Source of the DNA: Roseovarius halotolerans
Lineage (GTDB): Bacteria; Pseudomonadota; Alphaproteobacteria; Rhodobacterales; Rhodobacteraceae
DNA length: 64,000 bases
NCBI RefSeq assembly: GCF_900172255.1
Contig: NZ_FWFU01000001.1
Coordinates: 186,001-250,000 of the forward strand
Direction of reading: 5' to 3'
The translations under genes were made by a program, and so were the position numbers. The notes below the pieces were generated by a model, which worked only from the letters and a program-made list of their open reading frames with translations, searched no databases and was not told the DNA's origin. Below, one piece after another: positions 25,396 through 34,611 of the stretch. Within the stretch, counting starts at the first letter, position 1, and each line of letters opens with the position of its first letter.

Positions 25396-27073
25396 TGTCC
25401 ACCGCCTCGTGATGGCTGGCTGCGGGGTCGACCTTGACGTCGATGACGACCGGCCCGCCCATCTTGTGGGCCTCTTCCAGCGCATCGCGGATTTCGCCGG
25501 GGTGATAGACGCTCATCCCCTTGGCGCCCATGCCTTCGGAGACCTTGGCGAAATCGACATCGTTGAAATCGACCGCGATCTGCTTGTCGCCGAGGTTGTC
25601 GCGCACCATGCCAAGACCGGCATTGTTGGACACCAGGAAGACGACGTCCAGGTTCTGCTGAACGGCAGTCGGCAGAACCTGCACGGTCATCATGAAGCCG
25701 CCATCGCCAGACAGGCAGGTCACGCGCTTTTCGGGGCGCACGATCTTGGCGGCCGCTGCGGCAGGGCCGCCCCAGCCCATCACGCCGGTGCCGCCCGGCA
25801 CCAGAAGCTGCCCCGGATAGGGCGTGCGCAGGCCGAAGGTCGCCCAGATCCGCTGTGCACCGGCATCGAGGGTGACCAGATCGTCCGGCCCGAGGAAATC
25901 CTGCAAGCCGCGCACGACATCGGTGTGATGCACCGTGCCCTGTGCCGACGGCAGGTCGGGCAGATCGAAATAGCCGCAGCGCTTCTTCATATCCATCCCG
26001 TGACCGATGCGCGGCGTGGCGCGTTCCTCGGAAAGGCCGAATTCCTCGAGCATGGCCAGCACATCGGCGACATCGCCGGTGATCGCGTGATCCACCGGGT
26101 AGACCCAGCCGGAATTGCGCGGGTCGATATCGACCTGAACGAGCTTCTGATCGCCGGGGCGGATCAGGCCGGGGTCGCGGAAGCGGGTGTAATCCGGTCC
26201 CATCGACGCGCCCAGCATGATCACGAGGTCCGATTGCGCCACGACGCGATTCGCGGTCGGGTGTCCCCATGTGCCCAGCATGCCCGCGCAGACCGGCGAG
26301 GTCTCGGCGATGACGCCCTTGCCGTTGTAGCTGGTGGCGACCATGATGCCGGTCTTTTCGGCCAGCGCCTGCAGGGCCTCGCCCGCCTCGGCGGCGTTCA
26401 CGCCGTTGCCCGCAACGATCACCGGCCGCTCGGCGGCGTCGATCATCCGCGCGAGTTCCGCGACCGCCGCCTTGTCGGGGCGTGCGGGCGTGTAGCTGAG
26501 GTAGCCGCCCGTGGGATAGATCGCCGGCTTGGCGTCCTCGGGAAATTCCTGACGGATGATCGAGGTCTTCATGATCACCGCCGCCGGGCCCATCCGGGGC
26601 AGGGATGCATGTTTCACGGCCATCTGCGTTCCGAACACCGCCTCTTCGGGCGAGGTGGCATATGTGCTGTACTTGGTGATCGGCTTGAGCGAGGCCAGCG
26701 CATTCGCGCCGCCGTAATCGCCGGTCATGGTCTGGTAGCAGCCCATCTGCCCGTAACCGTCGTAATCGGACGTCTCGGTCAGAACCACCATAGGCGAACC
26801 GGCGAAATGTGCCTCGAGAATGCCGAGTCCGCCCATCGTGGTGATCCACGGGCCTTGCCCCATCAGGACCGAAGGCTTGCCGGTCAGGCGGCCTGCGGCC
26901 TGCGCCATGATCGACGCGATCCACTCGTTGCGGCACAGGACGACGTCGAAATCGTCCTTGGCGTCGTAGAAGGCGGGCAGCGACCAGGTCACGCCCAGTC
27001 CGGGCAGCGTAAAGGCGCGTTCGACACCGCTTTCGATCAGCGTGCGCACCACCATTTCATTCGTCTTCGGCAT
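25382..27073 (-). CDS. Thiamin-diphosphate enzyme, acetolactate synthase-like (paralogue 2)
   Basis: A 563-aa ThDP enzyme with the same three-domain plan as the neighbour at 22870 but clearly diverged. The Glu motif reads CRNEWIASIMAQAAGRLTG, with Asn where paralogue 1 has Ser. The cofactor motif is LSGDGGFMM, ending SNN. GGGAGGAG about 10 nt before the ATG at 27073 fixes the start; a longer frame to 27175 lacks support. It forms an operon with the SDR at 24622. Function is unassigned; a lyase or decarboxylase of 2-hydroxy or 2-oxo acids fits the fold. Confidence 0.87.
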   Translation of the reverse strand: MPKTNEMVVRTLIESGVERAFTLPGLGVTWSLPAFYDAKDDFDVVLCRNEWIASIMAQAAGRLTGKPSVLMGQGPWITTMGGLGILEAHFAGSPMVVLTETSDYDGYGQMGCYQTMTGDYGGANALASLKPITKYSTYATSPEEAVFGTQMAVKHASLPRMGPAAVIMKTSIIRQEFPEDAKPAIYPTGGYLSYTPARPDKAAVAELARMIDAAERPVIVAGNGVNAAEAGEALQALAEKTGIMVATSYNGKGVIAETSPVCAGMLGTWGHPTANRVVAQSDLVIMLGASMGPDYTRFRDPGLIRPGDQKLVQVDIDPRNSGWVYPVDHAITGDVADVLAMLEEFGLSEERATPRIGHGMDMKKRCGYFDLPDLPSAQGTVHHTDVVRGLQDFLGPDDLVTLDAGAQRIWATFGLRTPYPGQLLVPGGTGVMGWGGPAAAAAKIVRPEKRVTCLSGDGGFMMTVQVLPTAVQQNLDVVFLVSNNAGLGMVRDNLGDKQIAVDFNDVDFAKVSEGMGAKGMSVYHPGEIRDALEEAHKMGGPVVIDVKVDPAASHHEAVDNAPL

Positions 27074-27161
27074 GGGTTTTCCGTCTCCTCCCGGATTGGG
27101 GCCAGCCGCGCATAAAGGCCCGGCAGACCAATTGTTTCCGTGCCAAAGGCTATCGGGTTGG

Positions 27162-27189
27162 AATTTCACTTGCAATCAAAATTGAAATT
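27162..27189. promoter_or_regulatory. Inverted repeat upstream of the second ThDP-enzyme gene
   Basis: AATTTCA and TGAAATT are inverted repeats separated by 14 bp (centres 21 bp apart, two helical turns), 89 bp upstream of the ThDP-enzyme start. The remaining 27190-27372 stretch shows no gene. A regulator site is possible, unassigned. Confidence 0.3.
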
Positions 27190-27372
27190 GTGTTTTAAAA
27201 ATAGTCAGAGCGATGTTCGGGCAGCGGCAGAGGAGGCCGCATTCCTGGGGCAGCGCGGTGAAAGAGCGGAGGAGGCAGGCCACATGCAACGGGCAATCCG
27301 CGCCGCGTGCGCAGACGTGATGACGATGCGCATGTCACTGGCTGCCGTGACAAAGATCATACAGGGGGGGCG

Positions 27373-28311
27373 ATGACGCCATCGCGAGAGCTCATTTTCA
27401 TCACCGGCGCGACCGGGTTCCTTGGGTCCTGGATCATTTCCCGGCTGGTCGACCGCGGGATCGGCGTGGTTGCGACCGATATCAGCGACGATCACAGCCG
27501 GTTGGCCCTGCTGAAGCCCGACCTTCCCGAGGGGTTGGTGGATTTCAAGGTCTGCGATGTGACCGACGGTGCCGCGCTTGGGGCGATGATTGCCGAGACG
27601 CGCCCGACCGGCATCATCCATCTTGCGGCACTTCAGATCCCGCAATGCCGCGATATGCCGGGGCGTGGCGCGGCGATCAATATCGGTGGCCATATCAACG
27701 TCTTCGAGGCCGCGCGCCAGAATGGTATCGAGCGGATCATCTACACCAGCTCGATCGCCGCGAAACCGCGCGGCCCGGCGAACGCGCCGTCGAACCTCTA
27801 TGGTGTGTTCAAGAAAACCGGCGAGGAGATTTCCCGCATCTATTGGCAGGATTACCAGCTGGCGAGCCTCGGTCTGCGGCCCTATGTGGTCTATGGCGTG
27901 GGGCGCGATGACGGTGAGACATCGGCGATCACCCGTGCGATCGAGGCCGCGGCGCTGGGGCGGCCTTATGAAATTCCTTTCACCATGCGCAGCTGCTTTC
28001 AATATGCCGGGGATGTGGCCGATGTGTTCGTCAAGGCCGTGACCGGCCGCTGGGGCGGGGCGCTGTTGTCGGATGTCACGAAGACGGTTCACACCACGGC
28101 CGACGTCTTGCGCGCGATCCAGGAGGTGGTGCCCTCTGCGCGCATCACCTGTGCGGGGGACGAGCGGATATCGCCCTGCGAAGGATTCGACACATCCGAG
28201 CTCAGGAACGTGATCGGCGATATCGGGGAAACGCCCCTGTCCGAGGGTATCCGCGAGACCGTCGCGCTCTACCGGTCGATCGCGGAACGGAATGCTGCCG
28301 GGTCCGGCTAA
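27373..28311 (+). CDS. NAD-dependent epimerase/dehydratase family protein
   Basis: A 312-aa extended SDR. It has the N-terminal TGATGFLG nucleotide motif, the DISDD strand end that selects NAD, YTSSIA with the catalytic Ser, and YGVFK as the Tyr-x-x-x-Lys pair. Members act on nucleotide sugars or on uronates and lactones; without sugar-biosynthesis neighbours a catabolic oxidation or epimerisation is more likely. GGGGGG precedes ATG 27373. It is divergent from the ThDP/SDR operon. Confidence 0.85.
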   Translation: MTPSRELIFITGATGFLGSWIISRLVDRGIGVVATDISDDHSRLALLKPDLPEGLVDFKVCDVTDGAALGAMIAETRPTGIIHLAALQIPQCRDMPGRGAAINIGGHINVFEAARQNGIERIIYTSSIAAKPRGPANAPSNLYGVFKKTGEEISRIYWQDYQLASLGLRPYVVYGVGRDDGETSAITRAIEAAALGRPYEIPFTMRSCFQYAGDVADVFVKAVTGRWGGALLSDVTKTVHTTADVLRAIQEVVPSARITCAGDERISPCEGFDTSELRNVIGDIGETPLSEGIRETVALYRSIAERNAAGSG

Positions 28312-28395
28312 CGGCGTGTTTGCCTTCGGCCTGCCTTATGGGCTATGTGTGCTTGCCATCATGGTGCATAGCATAACGGTACATGGGACACGGAC

Positions 28396-29202
28396 TTGGT
28401 CAGACGAAAAGAAGCCCCGTCCGCCGAGAGCGGGCAAAAGGACTACAGGATCAATTCCGGGCTCGCGCGGGGTCTTGCGGTTCTCAAGGCGTTCGGGCCG
28501 GATAACCGGCCCATCGGCAATGCCGAGATCGCGGCGCGGGTGGATCTGCCCAAGGCGACGGTGTCGCGGCTGACCTTCACGCTGACGGAGCTTGGTTATC
28601 TCGATCATGACGAGGAAACCGGCCGTTATTCGCTGGGGCCGGCGGTTCTGACCTTGGGCTATGATGTGATGGCGCAGATGGAGATCCGCGATATCGCGCG
28701 CCCCTACATGCAGGAACTGGCCGAATATGCTGATGCCAGCGTCTACCTCGGAACGCCGAGCGGTTCGGAGATCATCTATGTCGAAGCCTGCCGCACGCCT
28801 GCGTCGATGGCGATCCGGCTTGGCGTCGGCTCGCGCATTCCGATGATCAGCACCGGCATGGGGCGTGCCTTTCTGGCCGCGCTGCCCGAGGCCGAGCGCG
28901 AAGCGCATATGGCGTCGATCGCGTCGCAATTCGGGGATGACTGGCCCCAGGTCGAGGCGCGCGCCCGCGCCGCAATCGCACATGCGGATGCGCATGGATA
29001 TGCGCTGAGCGACGGTGACTGGATCGCCGAGGCGAATTCGGCGGGCGCGGTGATCCGGCGGCGTGACGGATACCCGGTCTATGCGGTCAATGTGGGCGGT
29101 TTGCGCTCGATCATCACGACAGAGCGACTGGAGCAGGATCTAGCCCCCCGCCTTGTGGCGGTGGCGCGCAAGATCGAGCACATCGCGCGCGGGATGCTCT
29201 AG
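28396..29202 (+). CDS. IclR-family transcriptional regulator
   Basis: A regulator of about 268 aa with the IclR plan: winged helix (NAEIAARVDLPKATVSRLT) and effector domain (SEIIYVEACRTPASMAIRLG, STGMGRAFLAALP). The upstream frame has no ATG, so the start is probably the TTG at 28396. A short core TGC-ATA-GCA (28365-28373) lies upstream and shares the GCATAGC centre with the inverted repeat at 15387. It ends the 7-29 kb catabolic region and probably regulates the epimerase or the ThDP enzymes. Confidence 0.88.
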   Translation: MVRRKEAPSAESGQKDYRINSGLARGLAVLKAFGPDNRPIGNAEIAARVDLPKATVSRLTFTLTELGYLDHDEETGRYSLGPAVLTLGYDVMAQMEIRDIARPYMQELAEYADASVYLGTPSGSEIIYVEACRTPASMAIRLGVGSRIPMISTGMGRAFLAALPEAEREAHMASIASQFGDDWPQVEARARAAIAHADAHGYALSDGDWIAEANSAGAVIRRRDGYPVYAVNVGGLRSIITTERLEQDLAPRLVAVARKIEHIARGML

Positions 29203-29296
29203 AGGGCATCGTGACCGGTGGCTGGGTCGAGCGCGGATGCGCATCGGGTTGCCGTTTTCACGCGATCTGAATCCCTGCGGGTCCCGATGGGGAAAT

Positions 29297-29337
29297 CCGC
29301 CTTCGGCGGGCGTATTTAAGGCAAGATGAAGCCGGGC
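29297..29337 (+). repeat. Dispersed intergenic repeat, copy B
   Basis: CCGCCTTCGGCGGGCGTATT followed by TAAGGCAAGATGAAGCCGGG, about 80% like copy A at 6976-7014. A small CCGCC/GGCGG hairpin is at its left end. Confidence 0.6.
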
Positions 29338-29354
29338 GCGCGAACGGTGTGCGA

Positions 29355-29723
29355 TCAGGTATCGGAGGGGTGGTTCACGCCATCTACCCAGGGAATCGGC
29401 TCGTGGTCGCGCGGGTTGATGCCTTCAAGGCAGCCAAGGTTGATGCCGTATTCATTCGGGTTCGAGCGGCGGCGGTGATGGGTGTAGATGCCGCAGACCG
29501 AGCAGAAGTAATGCTGCGCTGTGCCGGTGCCCCATTGATAGAGCGTGAGCTTGTCGGCGCCGCGCAGGATTTCGACACCGTCGAGCGGGGCAGAGACCGC
29601 GGCGGCGCCGCGGCGCCGGCAAAAGGAGCAGTCGCAGCGCCGGGCCGTGGCAAGACCATCGGAAAGCGTCACGCGAAGTTCGACCGCGCCGCAATGACAG
29701 GCGGCTTTGAGAGGGTTGCTCAT
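29355..29723 (-). CDS. GFA-family (glutathione-dependent formaldehyde-activating enzyme-like) protein
   Basis: A 122-aa zinc-binding GFA/CENP-V-fold protein. The cysteine pattern ACHCGAVE, CDCSFC and FCSVCGIY is visible at the expected spacings. Activity on glutathione and formaldehyde was shown for one member only, so function is uncertain. The ATG at 29723 overlaps the end of the rhomboid gene (ATGA), so the two are translated together. Confidence 0.88.
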   Translation of the reverse strand: MSNPLKAACHCGAVELRVTLSDGLATARRCDCSFCRRRGAAAVSAPLDGVEILRGADKLTLYQWGTGTAQHYFCSVCGIYTHHRRRSNPNEYGINLGCLEGINPRDHEPIPWVDGVNHPSDT

Positions 29724-30466
29724 TTGCGCCGCCTCACGCGGGGGATGGGCGTGCGCCGGTAGGTGTAGCGCGCCTCGGGATGTGGCGGATGGCCATCGGT
29801 GCGCCGCCAGTATCGGGTGCCGCCAAGACGCAGGAAGATTGGCAGGGTCAGGACCAGCCCGACAATGAACCCACCGGCATGCGCCCAATAGGCGACGCCG
29901 CCGCCCGTGGGGTCGGCTCCAAAACCGTTGAAGAGTTGCAGCCCGAACCAGAGCCCCAGCATGACCCAGGCAGGAACCGGGATGATCTTGACGATGAAGA
30001 TGATGATCAGGAGAACATCGACGCGGGCCTTGGGATAAAGCAGGAGGTAGCCGCCCATGACCCCGGCAATCGCACCCGAAGCGCCCACGGTCGGCACCTG
30101 CGAATAGGGCGCCGAGATCAAATGCGCTGCCGCGGCCCCGAGGCCGGATGCGAAATAGAAGGCGAGATAGCCGAGATGGCCCATCTCGTCTTCGAGATTG
30201 TCGCCGAAGATCCAGAGGAACAGCATGTTGCCGAGAAGATGCATCCAGCCGCCATGCAGGAACATCGAGGTGAACATGGTCGGCCAGGTGCCCTCGCTGC
30301 TGACCAGAACCGGTGTCATTGCCCAGTCGTAAAAGAAAAGGTTCAACTGGCGGGGATCGGTGAAGAGGGGCCAGTAACTGACGAACACCACCACGTTGAT
30401 CGCGATCAGCGCGTAGGTGACATAGGGTGTGCCCCCCGAGGGGTTGTGATCGCGGATCGGGAACAT
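29720..30466 (-). CDS. Rhomboid family intramembrane serine protease
   Basis: A 248-aa membrane protein with about six helices. The catalytic Ser is in GASGAIAGVMGGY and the His in WAHAGGFIVGL, the GxSG...H dyad of active rhomboids, with the HxxxN-type LHGGWMHLLGNML earlier. It cuts single-pass membrane proteins. The C-terminal 30-40 residues are basic and rich in Arg. It precedes the GFA gene in the same transcript. Confidence 0.92.
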   Translation of the reverse strand: MFPIRDHNPSGGTPYVTYALIAINVVVFVSYWPLFTDPRQLNLFFYDWAMTPVLVSSEGTWPTMFTSMFLHGGWMHLLGNMLFLWIFGDNLEDEMGHLGYLAFYFASGLGAAAAHLISAPYSQVPTVGASGAIAGVMGGYLLLYPKARVDVLLIIIFIVKIIPVPAWVMLGLWFGLQLFNGFGADPTGGGVAYWAHAGGFIVGLVLTLPIFLRLGGTRYWRRTDGHPPHPEARYTYRRTPIPRVRRRK

Positions 30467-30553
30467 GCCGGAGTGTTGGCGCGCCGCCGCCGGATGGTCA
30501 AGCGAAACCGCGTGCGCCCGCCGGGGGGGACCGGAGGGCGCGGATCAGTGCGG

Positions 30554-33500
30554 TCACGCCATACCGCCCAGCAGTGCCGCGTTGCCGCCCGCTGCCGTGG
30601 TATCGACGCAGACATGGCGTTCATGAAGCACATGGCCGGTATCGGGCAAGCCGCTGATCAGCGGCAGGATCGGTCCGCTGCGCCGGCTGAGGGCCTGGGC
30701 ATAGGCGCGCGCCGCGCTGGCGTCGCCCCAATGCAGCGCGCCCGCGATCCCGTCGAGATCGCGCAGCGTTTCGGGCGCGATATGGCCGGTTGCCGCCACC
30801 GCGATACCGCCAAGGTCACGGACCGCGCGGGCCTGTGTCTCTGCCGTCGCCTGGCCCGGCCCGAGGCAGAGCAGCGCGGGACGGGTATGGGTCGTCAGGC
30901 GGTTCGATTCACCTGTCGGCCCCGGCAGCACGAGCGCTTCGCGCCGTTCGGCCTGCTGGCTGTTGGCGCGTTTAAGCGCGGCTTTCAGCTCGGTGATGGG
31001 CATGTCGCCGCTCCAATTCCCGTCGCCGCCCGAAGCGGGTGCGGTCTGACGCGTGAAGCGCGCAAGGTAATGCGGGCCGCCGGCCTTGGGGCCGGTCCCC
31101 GACATGCCCTCGCCGCCGAAGGGCTGCGAGCCGACGATGGCGCCGATCTGGTTGCGGTTCACATACATGTTGCCCGCGTGGATACGGTCGGTGACATGCT
31201 GCACGCGGTCGTCGATCCGGGTTTGAAGCCCGAAGGTCAGCCCGTAGCCGGTGGCATTGATCGCGTCGATCACGCTGTCCAGCTCATCGGCGCGGAAGGT
31301 TGCGAGATGCAGGACCGGACCGAAGATTTCGCGCTCCATATCGGCGATGCCGCCGACTCGGATCAGGCTGGGCGCGATGAAAGTGCCGGTATCGGGTGAT
31401 TTCAGCGTGTGGATCAGGCGCCCTTCGGCGCGGGCCTGCTGAATATGTGCGGCGATGGCGCTGCGGGCCTCGTCGTCGATGACCGGGCCGACATCAGTGG
31501 ACAGGTTCCAGGGCGCGCCGATGGAGAGCGCGTCCATCGCGCCGGTCAGCATCTCGATGAAGGGTTTAGCGATGTCTTCCTGCACATAGAGGCAGCGCAG
31601 CGCCGAGCAGCGCTGGCCGGCGGACTGGAAGGCGGATTCGACGATCGCCTGCACGGCCTGCTCAGGCAGGGCCGTGGAATCGACGATCATCGCGTTGAGT
31701 CCGCCGGTTTCCGCGATGAGCGGCGCACCGGGGGCGAGGTTTTCAGCCATTGCAGTGCGGATCTTGAGCGCGGTTTCGGTCGAGCCGGTGAAAGCGACGC
31801 CATCGACGCGGGGGTCCGAGGTGAGCGCCGCGCCGACATCACCCGCGCCTGGGAGCAATTGCAGTGCGGTTTTCGGCACGCCCGCCTTGTGCATGAGCTG
31901 CACTGCGAGATGCGAGATGATCGGGGTCTGCTCGGCGGGCTTGGATAGTACCGCGTTGCCTGCCGCAAGCGCCGCGCTGATCTGACCGGTGAAGATGGCC
32001 AGCGGAAAGTTCCACGGGCTGATGCAGGTAAAGGTCCCAACGGGCGAGCCCTCGGGCGCGTTGGCCGCGTAGTAGCGCAGGAAATCAACTGCCTCACGCA
32101 GTTCGGCCACCGCGTCCATCACCATCTTGCCGGCCTCGCGGTGGACGATGGCGAAGATCTCGCCGAAGTTTTCCTCGTAGAGGTCGGCCACCTTGTTGAG
32201 CACCGCCGCGCGCTCGCTGGCGGGCGCGTCCCAAGGGTGGGCCGCATCAAGGGCGGTGTTCACATCGGCCTCGCTGGCAAAGGCGACGGTGCCGGGGCTG
32301 TCGGCGGGATCGGCGGGGTTGTTGACTGGTTCAGGAGCCTGCGGCGCGCTCTTACCCGCCAGAAGCGGCGCAGCCTTCCATCGATGGGGCGCGGCGAAGG
32401 GGTCGCGCGCGGCGTCGATCGCATCGAGCGTGGGCCGATGCGAGAGGTCAAAGCCCATCGAGTTGCGGCGCTCGGGCTGAAAGAGGTTGGGGCCGGTGGT
32501 CAGCCTCGGGGTATCGTCATGGATCGCCTCGAAAGGGTCGCGGGCGACGGTTTCGGGGGCGACGTCCTCGTCGACGATCTGGTTGACGAAGCTGGAATTG
32601 GCGCCGTTTTCAAGCAGGCGGCGCACAAGGTAAGCGAGAAGGTCGCGATGGGCCCCGACCGGGGCGTAGATGCGGCAGCGGGTTCCTTCGCCGCGAAGGA
32701 TGATGCTGTGCAGCGCCTCACCCATGCCGTGAAGGCGCTGGAATTCAAAGGCAGACTTGTCCTTTGCCATATCGAGGATAACGGCAGCTGTATGGGCGTT
32801 ATGGGTGGCGAATTGCGGATAGATTCGATCCGTCATGTTCAGCAGTTTGCGCGCATTGGCGATATAGCTGATATCGGTCGCGGCCTTCGAGGTGAACACC
32901 GGAAAGCCGTCGATGCCTTCGACCTGCGCCAGCTTGATCTCTGTGTCCCAATAGGCGCCCTTGACCAGCCGCACCATGATGCGGCGGTCCAGCCGGGTGG
33001 CGAGGTCGTAGAGGAAGTCGAGCGTGGGCGCGGCGCGCTGGCCATAGGCTTGCACCACGACGCCGAACCCGTCCCAGCCCGCGAGCGAGGGTTCGGACAA
33101 CACAGTTTCGATCACGTCGAGCGAGAGCGACAGGCGGTCGGCCTCTTCAGCGTCGATATTGAGCCCCATGCCTGCCGATCTGGCCAGAAGCGCGAGGGAG
33201 CGCAGGCGCGGCACCAGCACGTCCATCACCTGTTCGCGCTGGGCGACCTCGTAGCGGGGGTGCAGCGCCGAAAGTTTGACCGAGATGCCGGGGTTGTCGC
33301 GGATGTCGGCATTGGTGCAGGCGTTGGCGATGGCCGAAATCGCGCGCGAATAGCTGAGATGATAGCGCTTCGCGTCGGCATCGGTGCGTGCGGCTTCGCC
33401 CAGCATGTCATAGGAATAGGAGTAGCCTTTCTTCTCCATGCCGGCGGCGCGTTTCATCGCGGACTGGATGGTTTCGCCCAGCACGAACTGTCGGCCCATT

Positions 33501-33994
33501 TCCTTCATTGCGCGCCCGACGGCGGTGCGGATCACCGGCTCTCCGAGACGGCGGATGGCGCCGCGCAGGTGGCCGACGACGCCGGGATCCTCATCCTTGA
33601 GCACCTTGCCGGTGAGCATCAACGCCCAGGTCGAGGCATTGACCAGTGGCGAGGCAGAATGGCCCATGTGCTTGCCCCAGTCGGAAGGCGCAATCTTGTC
33701 CTCGATCAGGGTGTCGATGGTTTCGGCGTCGGGCACGCGCAGCAATGCCTCGGCCAGGCACATGAGGGCGATGCCTTCGTCCGTGGAAAGGCCGTATTCC
33801 GCGAGGAACACTTCCATCAGGCCGGGGCTGGATTCTCCGCGGATTTCGCGCACGAGATCGGCGGCACGCGCGACGATGCGGGCGCGGTCGGCTTCGGACA
33901 GCGCGGCCAGCTCTGTCAGCCGGTCTATGGTCGCGGCTTCATCGGCATAGGTGGCAAGGTCGATGGCGCGGCGGATATCGCTGTCATATGGCAT
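30554..33994 (-). CDS. putA: Bifunctional proline dehydrogenase / glutamate semialdehyde dehydrogenase
   Basis: A 1146-aa PutA that converts proline to glutamate. The FAD-binding PRODH barrel is at about residues 130-440 (HNAHTAA, GEGTRCRIYAPVG), and the ALDH domain at about residues 550-1000, with the catalytic Cys in GQRCSALR near residue 798 and the Glu in IAETGG. There is no N-terminal ribbon-helix-helix domain, so unlike enterobacterial PutA it cannot repress its own gene. The divergent Lrp-type gene supplies regulation. Spacing to that gene is 108 bp. Confidence 0.96.
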   Translation of the reverse strand: MPYDSDIRRAIDLATYADEAATIDRLTELAALSEADRARIVARAADLVREIRGESSPGLMEVFLAEYGLSTDEGIALMCLAEALLRVPDAETIDTLIEDKIAPSDWGKHMGHSASPLVNASTWALMLTGKVLKDEDPGVVGHLRGAIRRLGEPVIRTAVGRAMKEMGRQFVLGETIQSAMKRAAGMEKKGYSYSYDMLGEAARTDADAKRYHLSYSRAISAIANACTNADIRDNPGISVKLSALHPRYEVAQREQVMDVLVPRLRSLALLARSAGMGLNIDAEEADRLSLSLDVIETVLSEPSLAGWDGFGVVVQAYGQRAAPTLDFLYDLATRLDRRIMVRLVKGAYWDTEIKLAQVEGIDGFPVFTSKAATDISYIANARKLLNMTDRIYPQFATHNAHTAAVILDMAKDKSAFEFQRLHGMGEALHSIILRGEGTRCRIYAPVGAHRDLLAYLVRRLLENGANSSFVNQIVDEDVAPETVARDPFEAIHDDTPRLTTGPNLFQPERRNSMGFDLSHRPTLDAIDAARDPFAAPHRWKAAPLLAGKSAPQAPEPVNNPADPADSPGTVAFASEADVNTALDAAHPWDAPASERAAVLNKVADLYEENFGEIFAIVHREAGKMVMDAVAELREAVDFLRYYAANAPEGSPVGTFTCISPWNFPLAIFTGQISAALAAGNAVLSKPAEQTPIISHLAVQLMHKAGVPKTALQLLPGAGDVGAALTSDPRVDGVAFTGSTETALKIRTAMAENLAPGAPLIAETGGLNAMIVDSTALPEQAVQAIVESAFQSAGQRCSALRCLYVQEDIAKPFIEMLTGAMDALSIGAPWNLSTDVGPVIDDEARSAIAAHIQQARAEGRLIHTLKSPDTGTFIAPSLIRVGGIADMEREIFGPVLHLATFRADELDSVIDAINATGYGLTFGLQTRIDDRVQHVTDRIHAGNMYVNRNQIGAIVGSQPFGGEGMSGTGPKAGGPHYLARFTRQTAPASGGDGNWSGDMPITELKAALKRANSQQAERREALVLPGPTGESNRLTTHTRPALLCLGPGQATAETQARAVRDLGGIAVAATGHIAPETLRDLDGIAGALHWGDASAARAYAQALSRRSGPILPLISGLPDTGHVLHERHVCVDTTAAGGNAALLGGMA

Positions 33995-34102
33995 GGGATT
34001 CCCTCAAGGTGGATTGACCCATCATATCACCGCGCGGTAAGTCATTTTTCCTGAATGCACTGTTTTCGCGATCCATTGCGATACAAAATCAGAGGGCCGC
34101 CG

Positions 34103-34579
34103 ATGAATAACGACTATCCAGAGCTGGACCGCTTCGACCGGGCGATTCTCAGGGTGCTTGCGGGTGATGGCCGGATCAGCATCACCGATCTGGCGCGCGA
34201 GATCGGGCTGTCGAAATCCCCGACACAGGCGCGGCTGCGCCGCCTTGAAAAGGACGGGGTGATTACCGGCTACAGGGCGCTGTTCGATCCGATCCGTCTG
34301 GGTCTGGATCACGTCAGTTTCGTCGAGGTGCGGCTGCACGATACGCGCGAAGCGGCATTGGCCGAGTTCAACGCCGCGGTCACCCGGATCGCCGAGATCG
34401 AGCAAGTGCACCTGATCGCGGGAAACTTCGACTACCTGATGAAGGTGCGCACGCAGGATATGACCGATTACCGCCGGGTGCTGGCAGAAAAGATATCGAC
34501 CCTGCCGCATGTCGCGAACACGTCAACCTACGTGGCGATGCAGGCGGTGAAGGAGAATGCTCTCTCGGATGTTATTTGA
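34103..34579 (+). CDS. putR: Lrp/AsnC-family regulator, proline responsive (PutR)
   Basis: A 158-aa Lrp-type regulator: HTH (ITDLAREIGLSKSPTQARLR) and RAM ligand-binding domain (YLMKVRTQDMTDYRRVL). Divergence from putA is the conserved arrangement of PutR, which activates putA when proline is present in alphaproteobacteria. The ATG at 34103 is the start just before the DRFDRAILR helix; the longer frame from 34055 is not needed. Confidence 0.9.
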   Translation: MNNDYPELDRFDRAILRVLAGDGRISITDLAREIGLSKSPTQARLRRLEKDGVITGYRALFDPIRLGLDHVSFVEVRLHDTREAALAEFNAAVTRIAEIEQVHLIAGNFDYLMKVRTQDMTDYRRVLAEKISTLPHVANTSTYVAMQAVKENALSDVI

Positions 34580-34611
34580 CCGGGGCGGCATCGCGGTGCT
34601 TTGCTGTAATA

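Noticed and set aside
25025-27115. Open frame of 696 codons on the plus strand
   Set aside because: Antisense to the second ThDP enzyme, whose catalytic motifs and ribosome-binding site are clear.
28365-28373. TGC-ATA-GCA in front of the second iclR gene as a full operator
   Set aside because: Only 3-bp arms, so too short to call alone; noted only for its shared centre with 15387-15399.
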